Below are positions 8,979 through 17,075 of a stretch of 64,000 bases of DNA, piece after piece. The DNA lies in the NCBI RefSeq assembly GCF_002803155.1, contig NZ_NNBP01000025.1:92231-156230 (forward strand). The letters are read 5' to 3'. Below the pieces are notes generated by a model. That model saw only the letters and a list, made by a program, of their open reading frames with translations. It did not search any database and was not told the origin of the DNA. The translations under genes were made by a program, and so were the position numbers. Source of the DNA: Streptomyces sp. CB02959 (GTDB lineage Bacteria; Actinomycetota; Actinomycetes; Streptomycetales; Streptomycetaceae). Each line of letters opens with the position of its first letter. Positions within the stretch are counted from its first letter, which is position 1.

Positions 8979-10586
8979 ATGAATCGCAAGACCTTGGTGC
9001 TGCCGGCGCTGGCCGGTCTCCTCGCCCCGGCTCTCGCTGCTTGCGGCAACACCGACGGTGCGGGCTCGGGCGGCTCGCCGATCGTCGTCGGCGTCGCCTC
9101 GCAGATCGAGGCCACCAAGGCGGCGCCGGCGCCGCTCGATCCGGCTCAGGCGTACGACGTCGACGCCTGGAACGTGTTGCGCAGCACCTTCCAGACGCTG
9201 ATGCGGCAGCCCCGGACCGGCACCGCCGTGGTGCCCGAGGCCGCCGAGTCGTGCGGCTTCCGGGACACCCAGAACGAGCAGTACCGATGTACGTTGCGCA
9301 GCGGCCTGAAGTTCTCCAACGGCCATGCGCTGACGGCGCAGGACGTGAAGTTCTCCATCGACCGGCTGCGGACCATCAACTACACCAACGGTCCGGTGTC
9401 GCTGCTCGACGACATCGACCGGGTCGAGACGCCCAGCGACAGCGAGGTGGTCTTCCACCTCACCAAGCCGGACGCGACCTTCCCGCAGAAGCTCGCCACC
9501 CCCGCCGCGGCCATCGTCGACAGCCAGGTCTACCCGAAGAACAGCCTCTACAAGGGCTGGGAGACCGTCGGTTCGGGCCCGTACGAGCTCAAGACCGAGC
9601 ACAGCGGCGACCGCCTCACCAAGGCCGTCTTCACCAAGAACCCCGAGTACAAGGGCGGGCTGCAGGTGAAGAACGACAAGGTCGAGATGCGGTTCTTCGA
9701 CGACTCCGCGGACATGGAGGCGGCGCTCCGCAAGGGCGACATCGACCTGCTGAGCCGCGGTCTGACGCCCGACCAGGTCAAGAGCCTGCAGAACTCCCAC
9801 GACAAGCACCTCATGCTCCAGGAGATGCCCGGCCAGGAGATCCGCTACATCGCCTTCAACACCAAGGACCCGGCCGTCTCCAACAAGGCCGTCCGGCAGG
9901 CGATAGCCCAGGTCGTCAACCGCTCCCAGCTGGTGCGCGACGTCTACGCGTACACCGGCGACCCGCTCTACTCGCTCGTCCCCAGCGGCCTCAACGGGCA
10001 CATCAACGCCTTCTTCAACAAGTACGGCGACCCCGACGTCGCCGCCGCCCGGCAGACCCTCCAGCAGGCGAACATCACCACCCCGGTGAAGTTCACCCTG
10101 ACGTACAGCAAGAACCACTACGGCCCCAACACGGCCAAGGAGTTCGCCGCCCTCCAGCAGCAGCTCAACAGCACCAAGCTGTTCGACGTCAGCATCAAGG
10201 GCATCGACCGCTGGCAGCAGTTCCGCACCGACGAGTCGAACGGCAAGTACGCCGCGTTCGGCATGGGGTGGTTCGCGGACATCCCGGATGCGGACAACTA
10301 CATCGCGCCGTTCGTGGGCAAGGGGAACTTCCTCAACTCCCCGTACCACAACGACACGATCGAGTCCCAGCTGATCCCCACCACCCGCCAGCAGACCGAC
10401 CGCAACGCCGCCGGGGCCGGCTTCAAGCAGGCCCAGGACATCCTCGCCGAGGACGTCCCGTACCTCCCGCTGTGGCAGGGCAAGCAGTACGTCGCCGCCC
10501 GCGACAGCGTCACCGGCGTCGAATGGGCCCTCAACTCCTCCTCGGCGCTGCAGATCTGGGAGCTGGGCCGCGGCGTCTCCAACTGA
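8979..10586 (+). CDS. Family-5 extracellular solute-binding lipoprotein (peptide/nickel ABC type)
   Basis: Membrane-anchored binding protein of 535 residues with a short signal peptide and lipobox LAAC (Cys22). The mature part is an SBP_bac_5 domain: a GLKFSNGHALTAQDVKFSIDR-type segment near residues 109-129, the block KAVRQAIAQVVNRSQLV, and a C-terminal LPLWQGKQYV motif. Such proteins deliver oligopeptides or other bulky ligands to an ABC permease. No permease or ATPase gene is adjacent. The next gene is a diverged paralogue in the same orientation after 81 bases, so the pair is a tandem duplication. Confidence 0.92.
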   Translation: MNRKTLVLPALAGLLAPALAACGNTDGAGSGGSPIVVGVASQIEATKAAPAPLDPAQAYDVDAWNVLRSTFQTLMRQPRTGTAVVPEAAESCGFRDTQNEQYRCTLRSGLKFSNGHALTAQDVKFSIDRLRTINYTNGPVSLLDDIDRVETPSDSEVVFHLTKPDATFPQKLATPAAAIVDSQVYPKNSLYKGWETVGSGPYELKTEHSGDRLTKAVFTKNPEYKGGLQVKNDKVEMRFFDDSADMEAALRKGDIDLLSRGLTPDQVKSLQNSHDKHLMLQEMPGQEIRYIAFNTKDPAVSNKAVRQAIAQVVNRSQLVRDVYAYTGDPLYSLVPSGLNGHINAFFNKYGDPDVAAARQTLQQANITTPVKFTLTYSKNHYGPNTAKEFAALQQQLNSTKLFDVSIKGIDRWQQFRTDESNGKYAAFGMGWFADIPDADNYIAPFVGKGNFLNSPYHNDTIESQLIPTTRQQTDRNAAGAGFKQAQDILAEDVPYLPLWQGKQYVAARDSVTGVEWALNSSSALQIWELGRGVSN

Positions 10587-10667
10587 CCGTCGCCCGCTCC
10601 GCACCGTCCTCGCCGCGGCGGCCCGCCGCGGCCCGACCGGCATCACCAGAACGTGAGGAACCACCGA

Positions 10668-12263
10668 GTGAAGCGTGACCAGTGGCTGGCCGCCCCGATC
10701 CGAGCGGGGCTGGCGACAGCCCTGCTCGCGGTCGCCGGGTGCGGCACGGACACTTCGGAGTCGTCCGGCCACGGCGAACCCGTCGTCATGGGCATGACCG
10801 ACAAGGTCGTGTCCACCGACCCAGCCTCGGGCTATGACCCCGGCTCCTGGCTGCTGTTCAACAACGTCTTCCAGTCGCTGCTCAGCTTCCCCAAGGGCGG
10901 GACGACCCCGGAACCGGAGGCCGCCGAGAGCTGCGGCTTCACCGGCTCCGACAGCAAGGTCTACCGCTGCACCCTGAAGGACGGACTGACCTTCAGCAAC
11001 GGGGACAAGCTCACGTCACAGGACGTCAAGTTCTCCTTCGACCGCATCCGGAGCATCAAGGACAAGAACGGCCCCGCCGTGATGTTCGCCGCCCTGGACA
11101 ACGTCGAGACCCCGGACGCCCGGACCGTGGTCTTCCACCTCAAGACGCCCGACGCGACCTTCCCCATGAAGATCGCCTCCGGCGCCGGCTCCATCGTCGA
11201 CCACACGGCCTACCCCGCCGACCGGCTGCGCACCGACGGCAAGGCCGTCGGATCCGGCGTCTACGCCCTCGACTCCTACAGCCCCCAACAGGCCAAGTTC
11301 TCCGTCAACACGTCCTACAAGGGCCCCGCCAAGGCCAAGAACTCCGGGATGACCCTGAAGTTCTACGGCAACCGCGACCAGCTCAAGCAGGCCGTCCAGA
11401 GCGGCGGCGTCGACGTCGCCTACCGCGGCCTGGCCATGAAGGACATCGCCGCGCTGGACCGCGCCTCGCTGAACCAGCAGCACGGCACCCAGGTCGTGGA
11501 GGGCGGCAGCGCCGAGGTCATGCACCTGGTCTTCAACCTCAAGGACCCGGTAGCCGGCAAACTCGGCGTCCGCAAGGCCGTCGCCTACCTCCTGGACCGC
11601 TCCACCCTCGTCCGGGACGTCTACCAGCGCACCGCCGAACCGCTCTACTCGGTCGTCCCGGCCGGCATCACCGGCCACAACACCGCCTTCTTCAGCACCT
11701 ACGGGGACCGCCCGCAGCCCGACAAGGCCACCGCCGCGGTGCGCGACGCCGGCATCCCGGGCAAGGTCCCGCTCACCCTGTGGGCCACCCCCGACCGGTT
11801 CGGCCCCGGCACCGTCGCCGCCGTCCAGGAGATCGCCACCCAGCTCAACGCCAGCGGCCTCTTCGACGCCAAGGTCCGCAGCGTGCCCACCAAGGAGTAC
11901 GACGAGGGCATGGCCGCCGGCCGGTTCGGCGTCTACGTCAAGGGCTGGATCCCCGACTACCCGGATCCGGACAACTTCACCCAGCCGTTCTTCGGCAAGG
12001 ACAGCGTGCTGGCCAACCACTACAGCTCACCGGAGATCACCGGCCGACTGCTGCCCGCGACGTCCGACCAGCCCAACCGCGGCGCCACCAAGGCCGCCTT
12101 CCGCGAGCTCCAGGACATCGTCGCCAAGGACCTGCCGGTCATCCCGATCTGGCAGGGCAAGCAGTACGCGGTCGCCCGCCAGGGCGTCTCCGGCCTGGAA
12201 TGGACCCTGGACTCCTCGACCGTCTTCCGCTTCTGGGAGATCAGCAAGTCGGCCGACGCCTGA
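10668..12263 (+). CDS. Family-5 extracellular solute-binding lipoprotein, tandem paralogue
   Basis: Second SBP_bac_5 lipoprotein, 531 residues, with lipobox AVAGC (Cys25). The GTG at 10668 was chosen because AGGAA is seven bases upstream; another GTG at 10653 lies inside the ribosome site region. It shares with its neighbour the TFSNGDKLTSQDVKFSFDR-type block, the LVFNLKDPV/KAVAYLLDRSTLVRDVY region and the terminal IPIWQGKQYAVARQGVSGLEW-like tail. It lacks an accompanying permease. A long hairpin terminator shared with the convergent response regulator gene follows directly. The ligand is unknown. Confidence 0.92.
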   Translation: MKRDQWLAAPIRAGLATALLAVAGCGTDTSESSGHGEPVVMGMTDKVVSTDPASGYDPGSWLLFNNVFQSLLSFPKGGTTPEPEAAESCGFTGSDSKVYRCTLKDGLTFSNGDKLTSQDVKFSFDRIRSIKDKNGPAVMFAALDNVETPDARTVVFHLKTPDATFPMKIASGAGSIVDHTAYPADRLRTDGKAVGSGVYALDSYSPQQAKFSVNTSYKGPAKAKNSGMTLKFYGNRDQLKQAVQSGGVDVAYRGLAMKDIAALDRASLNQQHGTQVVEGGSAEVMHLVFNLKDPVAGKLGVRKAVAYLLDRSTLVRDVYQRTAEPLYSVVPAGITGHNTAFFSTYGDRPQPDKATAAVRDAGIPGKVPLTLWATPDRFGPGTVAAVQEIATQLNASGLFDAKVRSVPTKEYDEGMAAGRFGVYVKGWIPDYPDPDNFTQPFFGKDSVLANHYSSPEITGRLLPATSDQPNRGATKAAFRELQDIVAKDLPVIPIWQGKQYAVARQGVSGLEWTLDSSTVFRFWEISKSADA

Positions 12264-12290
12264 GCCGGCCCGGCGGCACGCCGGAACACC

Positions 12291-12338
12291 ACGGCGGCGG
12301 GGCCGGACCGGGACACCCCGGTCCGGCCCCGCCGCCGT
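12291..12338. terminator. Perfect 22-bp hairpin, bidirectional terminator
   Basis: Positions 12291-12312 pair without mismatch with 12317-12338 around a four-base loop. The hairpin sits between the convergent lipoprotein gene (stop 12263) and response regulator gene (stop 12350), so it can end transcription from both sides. Confidence 0.85.
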
Positions 12339-12349
12339 CCGCGCCGCGG

Positions 12350-13021
12350 CTACTGCGCGCCGGGCCGCACCAGCCCGCTCTCGTACGCGTACACCGCCGC
12401 CTGCACCCGGTCCCGCAGCCCCAGCTTCGTCAGCACGTGCCCCACGTGCGTCTTGACCGTCGTCTCGCTGACGAACAGATCGGCGGCGATCTCCGCGTTC
12501 GACAACCCGCGGGCCACCAGCTTCAGCACCTCCACCTCCCGGTCGGTGAGCGTGTGGAGGGTGCCAGGCACCGGCTCCTCACCCGACGGCAGATGCTCGG
12601 CGTACTTGTCCAGCAGCCGGCGGGTGATGCTCGGCGCGAGCATCGCCTCGCCCGCCGCCACCACCCGGATCGCCTGCACCAGTTCGTTGGCCGGGGCGTC
12701 CTTGAGCAGGAAGCCGCTGGCCCCGGCCCGCAGCGCCTCGACGACGTACTCGTCCAGGTCGAACGTGGTCAGCACCAGCACCTTCGCCGGACCGTCCTTC
12801 GCCGGGCCGGTGATCTGCCGGGTCGCCTCCACACCGTCCATCCGCGGCATCCGGATGTCCATCAGCACCACATCGGGCTGCAACGCCCGCACCTGGTCCA
12901 GCGCCTGAAGCCCGTCGCCCGCCTCACCGACGACCGCCAGATCCTGCTCGGCCTCCAGAATCATCCGGAAACCCGTACGCAGCAGGGGCTGGTCGTCGAC
13001 CAGCAGGACGCGGATGGCCAC
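12350..13021 (-). CDS. NarL/FixJ-family response regulator
   Basis: Two-component DNA-binding regulator of 223 residues. The receiver domain (about 1-120) has acidic pocket residues VDDQ at 8-11, the phospho-acceptor Asp55 (VVLMDIRMPR) and a lysine in FLLKDAP. The LuxR-type helix-turn-helix (about 150-215) contains LTDREVEVLKLVARGLSNAE and VKTHVGHVLTKLGLRDR. The GTG at 13021 follows AAGGAG; the 20-codon upstream extension is not conserved in character. No histidine kinase is encoded next to it or elsewhere in the window, so its partner is unlinked. Confidence 0.93.
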   Translation of the reverse strand: MAIRVLLVDDQPLLRTGFRMILEAEQDLAVVGEAGDGLQALDQVRALQPDVVLMDIRMPRMDGVEATRQITGPAKDGPAKVLVLTTFDLDEYVVEALRAGASGFLLKDAPANELVQAIRVVAAGEAMLAPSITRRLLDKYAEHLPSGEEPVPGTLHTLTDREVEVLKLVARGLSNAEIAADLFVSETTVKTHVGHVLTKLGLRDRVQAAVYAYESGLVRPGAQ

Positions 13022-13102
13022 AAGCTCTCCTTCGACGAGGCTCGATCTACTCGATCCGCTCCATTCTGCCCTGCGGCCCACTCCGGCCCTCCGCCGGGCG
13101 CA

Positions 13103-13327
13103 CCGGCAACGACCACGCCGTCCGGAGAGCGCCCCCGGACCCCGGCCGGATCAGTCGCTGCCGCCTCCCGCCACCGGCAACGACTGCGTCTCCCGGGGGC
13201 AACCCCCGGACCCCCGGCCGAATCAGTCGCCGCCGCCGCCCACCACCGGCAACGACTGCGTCTCCCGGGGGCAACCCCCGGACCCCCGGCCGAATCAGTC
13301 GCCGCCGCCTCCCACCACCGGCAACGG
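13103..13327. repeat. 72-bp tandem repeat carrying a gene tail and terminator hairpin
   Basis: CCGGCAACG landmarks recur at 13103, 13174, 13246 and 13318, giving spacings of 71, 72 and 72. The two central units are almost identical; the first is degenerate and the last is only the edge. Each central unit contains a CCGGGGG-CAA-CCCCCGG hairpin and a copy of the last bases and stop codon of the RecB-like gene that ends at 13295. It therefore looks like duplication of that gene's 3' end plus its terminator. It has no CRISPR-like spacers. Confidence 0.85.
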
Positions 13328-14233
13328 ATACACCGGGGGAGTGCCGCCGAATTCCGGACAGTGCGCCTGGTGGTCGCACCAGCCGCACAGCTTCGTCGGC
13401 CGCGGCCGCCAGTCGCCGGTCTCCGTCGCCAGCCGGATCGCCTCCCACAGCGCCAGCAACTTCCGCTCCACGGCCCGCAGATCGGCCTCACCCGGGTCGT
13501 ACGTCACCACCTCGCCGCTGCCCAGGTAGACCAGCTGGAGCCGGCGCGGCACCACACCCCGCAGCCGCCACATCACCAGCGCGTAGAACTTCATCTGGAA
13601 CAGCGCGCCCTCGGCGAACTGCGGCCGCGGCGCCTTGCCGGTCTTGTAGTCGACCAGCCGCACCTCGCCCGTCGGCGCCACGTCGACCCGGTCGATGAAC
13701 CCCCGCAGCCGCAGCCCGGAATCCAGCACCGTCTCCACGTACAGCTCGCGGTCGGCCGGCTCCAGCCGCGTCGGATCCTCCAGCGTGAACCAGCGGTCCA
13801 CCAGCCCCTCGGCCTCCGCCAGCCACTGGCCCAGCCGCGCCCCGTCCACATCATCCGGAAACAGCGCGGCCAACTCCGGGCGCTTGGCCAGCAGCTTCTC
13901 CCACTCCACCGGCACCAGCGCGCGGGCCTCGCCCGCCGTGCGCTCCCCCGCGGGCACGTCGAAGAGCCGCTCCAGCACCGCATGCACCACCGTGCCGCGG
14001 GTCGCCGCCGCACTCGGCTTCTCCGGCAGCTTGTCGATCACGCGGAAGCGGTAGAGCAGCGGGCACTGCATGAAGTCGCTCGCCCGCGACGGCGACAGCG
14101 CCACCGGCGGCTGCGCCCCACCCCGCGCCGGCACCGCGGCCTCCGCCGGCGCCGGCCCCTGTGCGGGCACCGCCGCCGACTCCGGCCCGCCACCCGGCGC
14201 GTCCACCTCGGTCTTCTCCGTGCTCGATCCCAT
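13295..14233 (-). CDS. RecB-family PD-(D/E)XK nuclease with Fe-S cluster
   Basis: Cytoplasmic exonuclease-like protein of 312 residues resembling the AddB/Cas4/RecB nuclease module. After a low-complexity N-terminal 45 residues come the first cluster cysteine (Cys57 in SDFMQCPLLYRF), an active-site histidine (His84 in TVVHAVLERL), metal ligands Asp181 (GFIDRVD) and Asp195-x-Lys197 (LVDYKTGK), and three cysteines C283-x2-C286-x5-C292. That is the full four-cysteine iron-sulfur staple plus the nuclease motif. No helicase is attached. Its promoter matches the Streptomyces DNA-damage element exactly, so it probably acts in DNA repair. Confidence 0.92.
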   Translation of the reverse strand: MGSSTEKTEVDAPGGGPESAAVPAQGPAPAEAAVPARGGAQPPVALSPSRASDFMQCPLLYRFRVIDKLPEKPSAAATRGTVVHAVLERLFDVPAGERTAGEARALVPVEWEKLLAKRPELAALFPDDVDGARLGQWLAEAEGLVDRWFTLEDPTRLEPADRELYVETVLDSGLRLRGFIDRVDVAPTGEVRLVDYKTGKAPRPQFAEGALFQMKFYALVMWRLRGVVPRRLQLVYLGSGEVVTYDPGEADLRAVERKLLALWEAIRLATETGDWRPRPTKLCGWCDHQAHCPEFGGTPPVYPLPVVGGGGD

Positions 14234-14241
14234 GCCACAGA

Positions 14242-14264
14242 ACCCTACGGCCCGCCACTGACAA
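14242..14264 (-). promoter_or_regulatory. DNA-damage-inducible (PafBC-type) promoter of the RecB-like nuclease
   Basis: Read on the minus strand: TTGTCAGTGGC, six bases, TAGGGT, then eight bases to the ATG. This agrees at every position with the Streptomyces LexA-independent damage promoter as I recall it (TTGTCAGTGGC-N6-TAGggT) and with the mycobacterial form recognised through PafBC. The transcript would have almost no leader. Confidence 0.85.
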
Positions 14265-14423
14265 TCGCGGCAGGGTCACCGACCGTGAGCACGCGCTACG
14301 GCCCGCCCCGAAGCGGATCACGGCCGGAAGCTCCGCATACCATCGACGTCGGGCACCTTTGCCCTGCATGATCGAGTTGTCAGGCAGCGCAGGTGCCGAA
14401 GCCGTATTCGACGAGGGGACGCC

Positions 14424-15725
14424 GTGGACGAGAGCGGGAAGCCGCAGGACCCCCAGGAGTCCGGGCAGGACCGGCCGCCCCAGCCGCCCGTGCAGACACC
14501 CGACGGGCCCCCGGCGGCACCACCGGGCCCGGACGGACCGCAGGGCGCCGACCGGGCGAACACCGGCCAGAAGGCCCCGGGCGGCGGCATCCTCATGGGC
14601 CGCCCCTTCGGCGTGCCCGTCTACGTCGCGCCCAGTTGGTTCCTGGTCGCGGCCCTGATCACCTGGGTCTTCGGCGGCCAACTGGAGCGGGTCCTGCCCG
14701 AGCTGGGCGCCGCCCGCTACCTGGTCTCCCTGTTCTTCGCGGTCGCCTTCTACGCCTCCGTGCTCGTCCACGAACTCGCGCACACCGTCGCGGCGCTCCG
14801 CTTCAAGCTCCCCGTCCGCCGGATCCAGCTCCAGTTCTTCGGCGGCGTCTCCGAGATAGAGAAGGAGACCGAGACCCCCGGGCGGGAGTTCGTCCTCGCC
14901 TTCGTCGGCCCGCTCCTCTCCCTGGTCCTCGCCGGCGTCTTCTACGTCGGCATGCAGATGGTCGAACCGGGCACCGTCCCCGGCGTCCTGCTCGCCGGCC
15001 TGATGATCTCCAACCTCATCGTCGCGATCTTCAACCTGCTCCCCGGCCTCCCCCTGGACGGCGGCCGGATGCTGCGCGCCGTCGTCTGGAAGATCACCGG
15101 CAAGCCGATGAGCGGCACCGTCGCCGCCGCCTGGGTCGGCCGCGCGCTGGCCGTCACCGTCCTCATCGGCCTCCCGCTGCTCACCCACACCGGCGCCCTC
15201 GGCCGGGCCCCCGAGGAGATCGGCGGCGCCGACTCGCTCACCGACGCCCTGCTCGCCGCGATCCTCGCCGCCATCATCTGGACCGGCGCCGGCAACAGCC
15301 TCCGCATGGCCCGGCTGCGCGAACGCCTCCCCGACCTCACCGCCCGTACGCTCACCCGGCGCGCCATCCCCGTCGAGACCGACACCCCGCTGTCCGAGGC
15401 GCTGCGCCGCGCCAACGACGCCGGCGCCCGCGCCCTGGTCGTCGTCGACCGCCAGGGATTCCCCACCGCCCTGGTCCGCGAGGCCGCCCTCGTGGGCATC
15501 CCCGAACACCGCCGCCCGTGGGTCGCCGCCGGCTCCCTCGCCCAGGACCTCAAGGACGGCATGCGGGTCGACGCCGACCTCGCCGGTGAGGACCTCCTGG
15601 ACCACCTGCGCGCCACCCCCGCCACCGAGTACCTCGTCGTCGAACCGTCCGGCGCGATCTACGGCGTCCTCTCCACCGCCGACGTGGAACGCGCCTTCGT
15701 CGCCGCCATGGCCCGCCCCTCCTGA
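14424..15725 (+). CDS. Site-2 protease (M50 family) with CBS-like C-terminal domain
   Basis: Intramembrane zinc metalloprotease of 433 residues. A Pro-rich cytoplasmic N-terminus (about 1-60) is followed by transmembrane helices with the zinc-binding HELAH motif (His116, Glu117, His120) and the third-ligand motif NLLPGLPLDGGR (Asp212). A C-terminal soluble region from about residue 310 resembles paired CBS modules (TPLSEALRRANDAGARALVV, near the end IYGVLSTADVERAF). Bacterial homologues cut membrane anti-sigma factors or other membrane substrates; the target here is unknown. The GTG start has GAGGGG upstream. It is divergent from the nuclease gene. Confidence 0.92.
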   Translation: MDESGKPQDPQESGQDRPPQPPVQTPDGPPAAPPGPDGPQGADRANTGQKAPGGGILMGRPFGVPVYVAPSWFLVAALITWVFGGQLERVLPELGAARYLVSLFFAVAFYASVLVHELAHTVAALRFKLPVRRIQLQFFGGVSEIEKETETPGREFVLAFVGPLLSLVLAGVFYVGMQMVEPGTVPGVLLAGLMISNLIVAIFNLLPGLPLDGGRMLRAVVWKITGKPMSGTVAAAWVGRALAVTVLIGLPLLTHTGALGRAPEEIGGADSLTDALLAAILAAIIWTGAGNSLRMARLRERLPDLTARTLTRRAIPVETDTPLSEALRRANDAGARALVVVDRQGFPTALVREAALVGIPEHRRPWVAAGSLAQDLKDGMRVDADLAGEDLLDHLRATPATEYLVVEPSGAIYGVLSTADVERAFVAAMARPS

Positions 15726-15792
15726 TCGCCTGTCCGGCGCGGTTCCCCGCCGCCACCCCTGGGTAGCCCCCAGCCGGGGGGCCTGTCGCGTT

Positions 15793-15819
15793 CGACCGGC
15801 CTGTAGGAAGGGCCGGTCG
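15793..15819. terminator. Hairpin between site-2 protease and tRNA methyltransferase genes
   Basis: CGACCGGCC (15793-15801) pairs perfectly with GGCCGGTCG (15811-15819) over nine bases, 70 bases after the protease stop. It is likely a terminator; there is no T-tract. Confidence 0.5.
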
Positions 15820-15866
15820 GAGGGGCCGGTCCGGTGCCCCTGGTACGGCGGACGCCGAACGGCCGG

Positions 15867-15878
15867 TAGGCTGGTCAC
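15867..15878 (+). promoter_or_regulatory. -10 element for leaderless transcription of trmI
   Basis: TAGGCT at 15867-15872 is followed by exactly six bases and then the ATG at 15879, with no ribosome site in between. This is the spacing of a leaderless actinobacterial promoter. Confidence 0.5.
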
Positions 15879-16871
15879 ATGTCCGAACCGACCGGTGCCG
15901 CCCGCCGTCGCGGGCCCTTCAAGGTCGGGGACCAGGTCCAGCTCACCGACCCCAAGGGACGCCACTACACCTTCACGCTCGAAGAGGGCAAGAGCTTCCA
16001 CACCCACAAGGGAGCCTTCCCCCACGACGAGCTGATCGGCGCGCCCGAGGGCAGTGTTGTCCGTACCACCGGAAACGTCGCTTACCTCGCGCTGCGTCCC
16101 CTGCTCCCCGACTACGTCCTGTCCATGCCCCGCGGTGCCGCCGTGGTCTACCCCAAGGACGCGGGGCAGATCCTGGCGATGGCCGACATCTTCCCCGGCG
16201 CCCGCGTCGTCGAGGCGGGGGTGGGGTCCGGCTCGCTGAGCAGCTTCCTGCTGCGCGCCATCGGCGACGACGGCATGCTGCACTCCTACGAGCGCCGCGC
16301 CGACTTCGCCGAGATCGCCACCCAGAACGTGGAGCGCTACTTCGGCGGTCCGCACCCCGCCTGGACGCTCACCGTGGGCGACCTCCAGGACAACCTCTCC
16401 GACACCGATGTCGACCGGGTCATCCTGGACATGCTCGCCCCCTGGGAGTGCCTGGAGGCCGTCTCCAAGGCCCTGGTGCCCGGCGGCATCCTCTGCGCCT
16501 ACGTGGCCACGACCACGCAGCTGGCCCGCACCGTGGAGGCGATCCGCGAACACGGCACCTTCAACGAGCCGTCGGCCTGGGAAACCATGGTCCGCACCTG
16601 GCACGTGGAGGGCCTCGCGGTCCGTCCCGACCACCGGATGATCGGTCACACCGGCTTCCTGCTGACCGCCCGCCGGCTGGCCGACGGCGTCGAGCCCCCG
16701 CTGCGCCGCCGCCGTCCCGCGAAGGGCGCCTACGGCGAGGACTACACCGGGCCCGGACGGGAGAAGGCCGCCGCCGAGGGCCGGGAGAAGAGCGCCGCCG
16801 GCAAGCCCGACGGGGCCGCCGCGGCCGACCTCACCGCGGACCTCACCGACGGCTCGCCCGAGCGCGACTGA
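15879..16871 (+). CDS. trmI: tRNA (adenine-58-N1) methyltransferase TrmI
   Basis: SAM-dependent enzyme of 330 residues that methylates A58 in the T-loop of tRNA; the bacterial form acts as a homotetramer. The N-terminal beta domain (about 12-75) precedes a Rossmann methyltransferase fold with the SAM loop VVEAGVGSGSLSSFLLRAIG (about 110-129) and catalytic-region ILDMLAPWECLE (about 178-189). The last 50 residues are a charged, Ala-rich tail not needed for the fold. In actinobacteria this gene is regularly found next to the proteasome genes, as here. It is probably translated from a leaderless transcript. Confidence 0.93.
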   Translation: MSEPTGAARRRGPFKVGDQVQLTDPKGRHYTFTLEEGKSFHTHKGAFPHDELIGAPEGSVVRTTGNVAYLALRPLLPDYVLSMPRGAAVVYPKDAGQILAMADIFPGARVVEAGVGSGSLSSFLLRAIGDDGMLHSYERRADFAEIATQNVERYFGGPHPAWTLTVGDLQDNLSDTDVDRVILDMLAPWECLEAVSKALVPGGILCAYVATTTQLARTVEAIREHGTFNEPSAWETMVRTWHVEGLAVRPDHRMIGHTGFLLTARRLADGVEPPLRRRRPAKGAYGEDYTGPGREKAAAEGREKSAAGKPDGAAAADLTADLTDGSPERD

Positions 16872-16899
16872 CGCCGCCCGGCAGGCCACCGAACCGACC

Positions 16900-16945
16900 G
16901 GCGCCGCCGACGAGTTCCCCCCGAGCGGGAGCCGTCGGCGGCGCC
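16900..16945 (+). terminator. Hairpin terminator after trmI
   Basis: GGCGCCGCCGACG (16900-16912) and CGTCGGCGGCGCC (16933-16945) form a perfect 13-bp stem with a 20-base loop, 28 bases after the trmI stop. Confidence 0.75.
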
Positions 16946-17075
16946 GTCTCGTTCTCCCTCCGGGCCGGTACGGAAAACTCCGCAAACTCCGCCCCCGCCG
17001 GTTCCTTGCCGCCCCCCGCTGTGGAACGATGCTGGGCACTCCCACCGCCACAGCACCTCACAGGAGTTACCCCGC

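Noticed and set aside
13103..13327. Tandem repeats considered as a CRISPR array
   Set aside because: Units are contiguous 72-mers without unique spacers and contain a gene tail and hairpin; no cas genes nearby. The RecB-like nuclease has Cas4-like motifs but a DNA-damage promoter and no CRISPR context.
14377..14393. TTGTCAGG upstream of the site-2 protease gene as a third DNA-damage promoter
   Set aside because: No TANNNT hexamer at the required distance (the bases there are TGCCGA).
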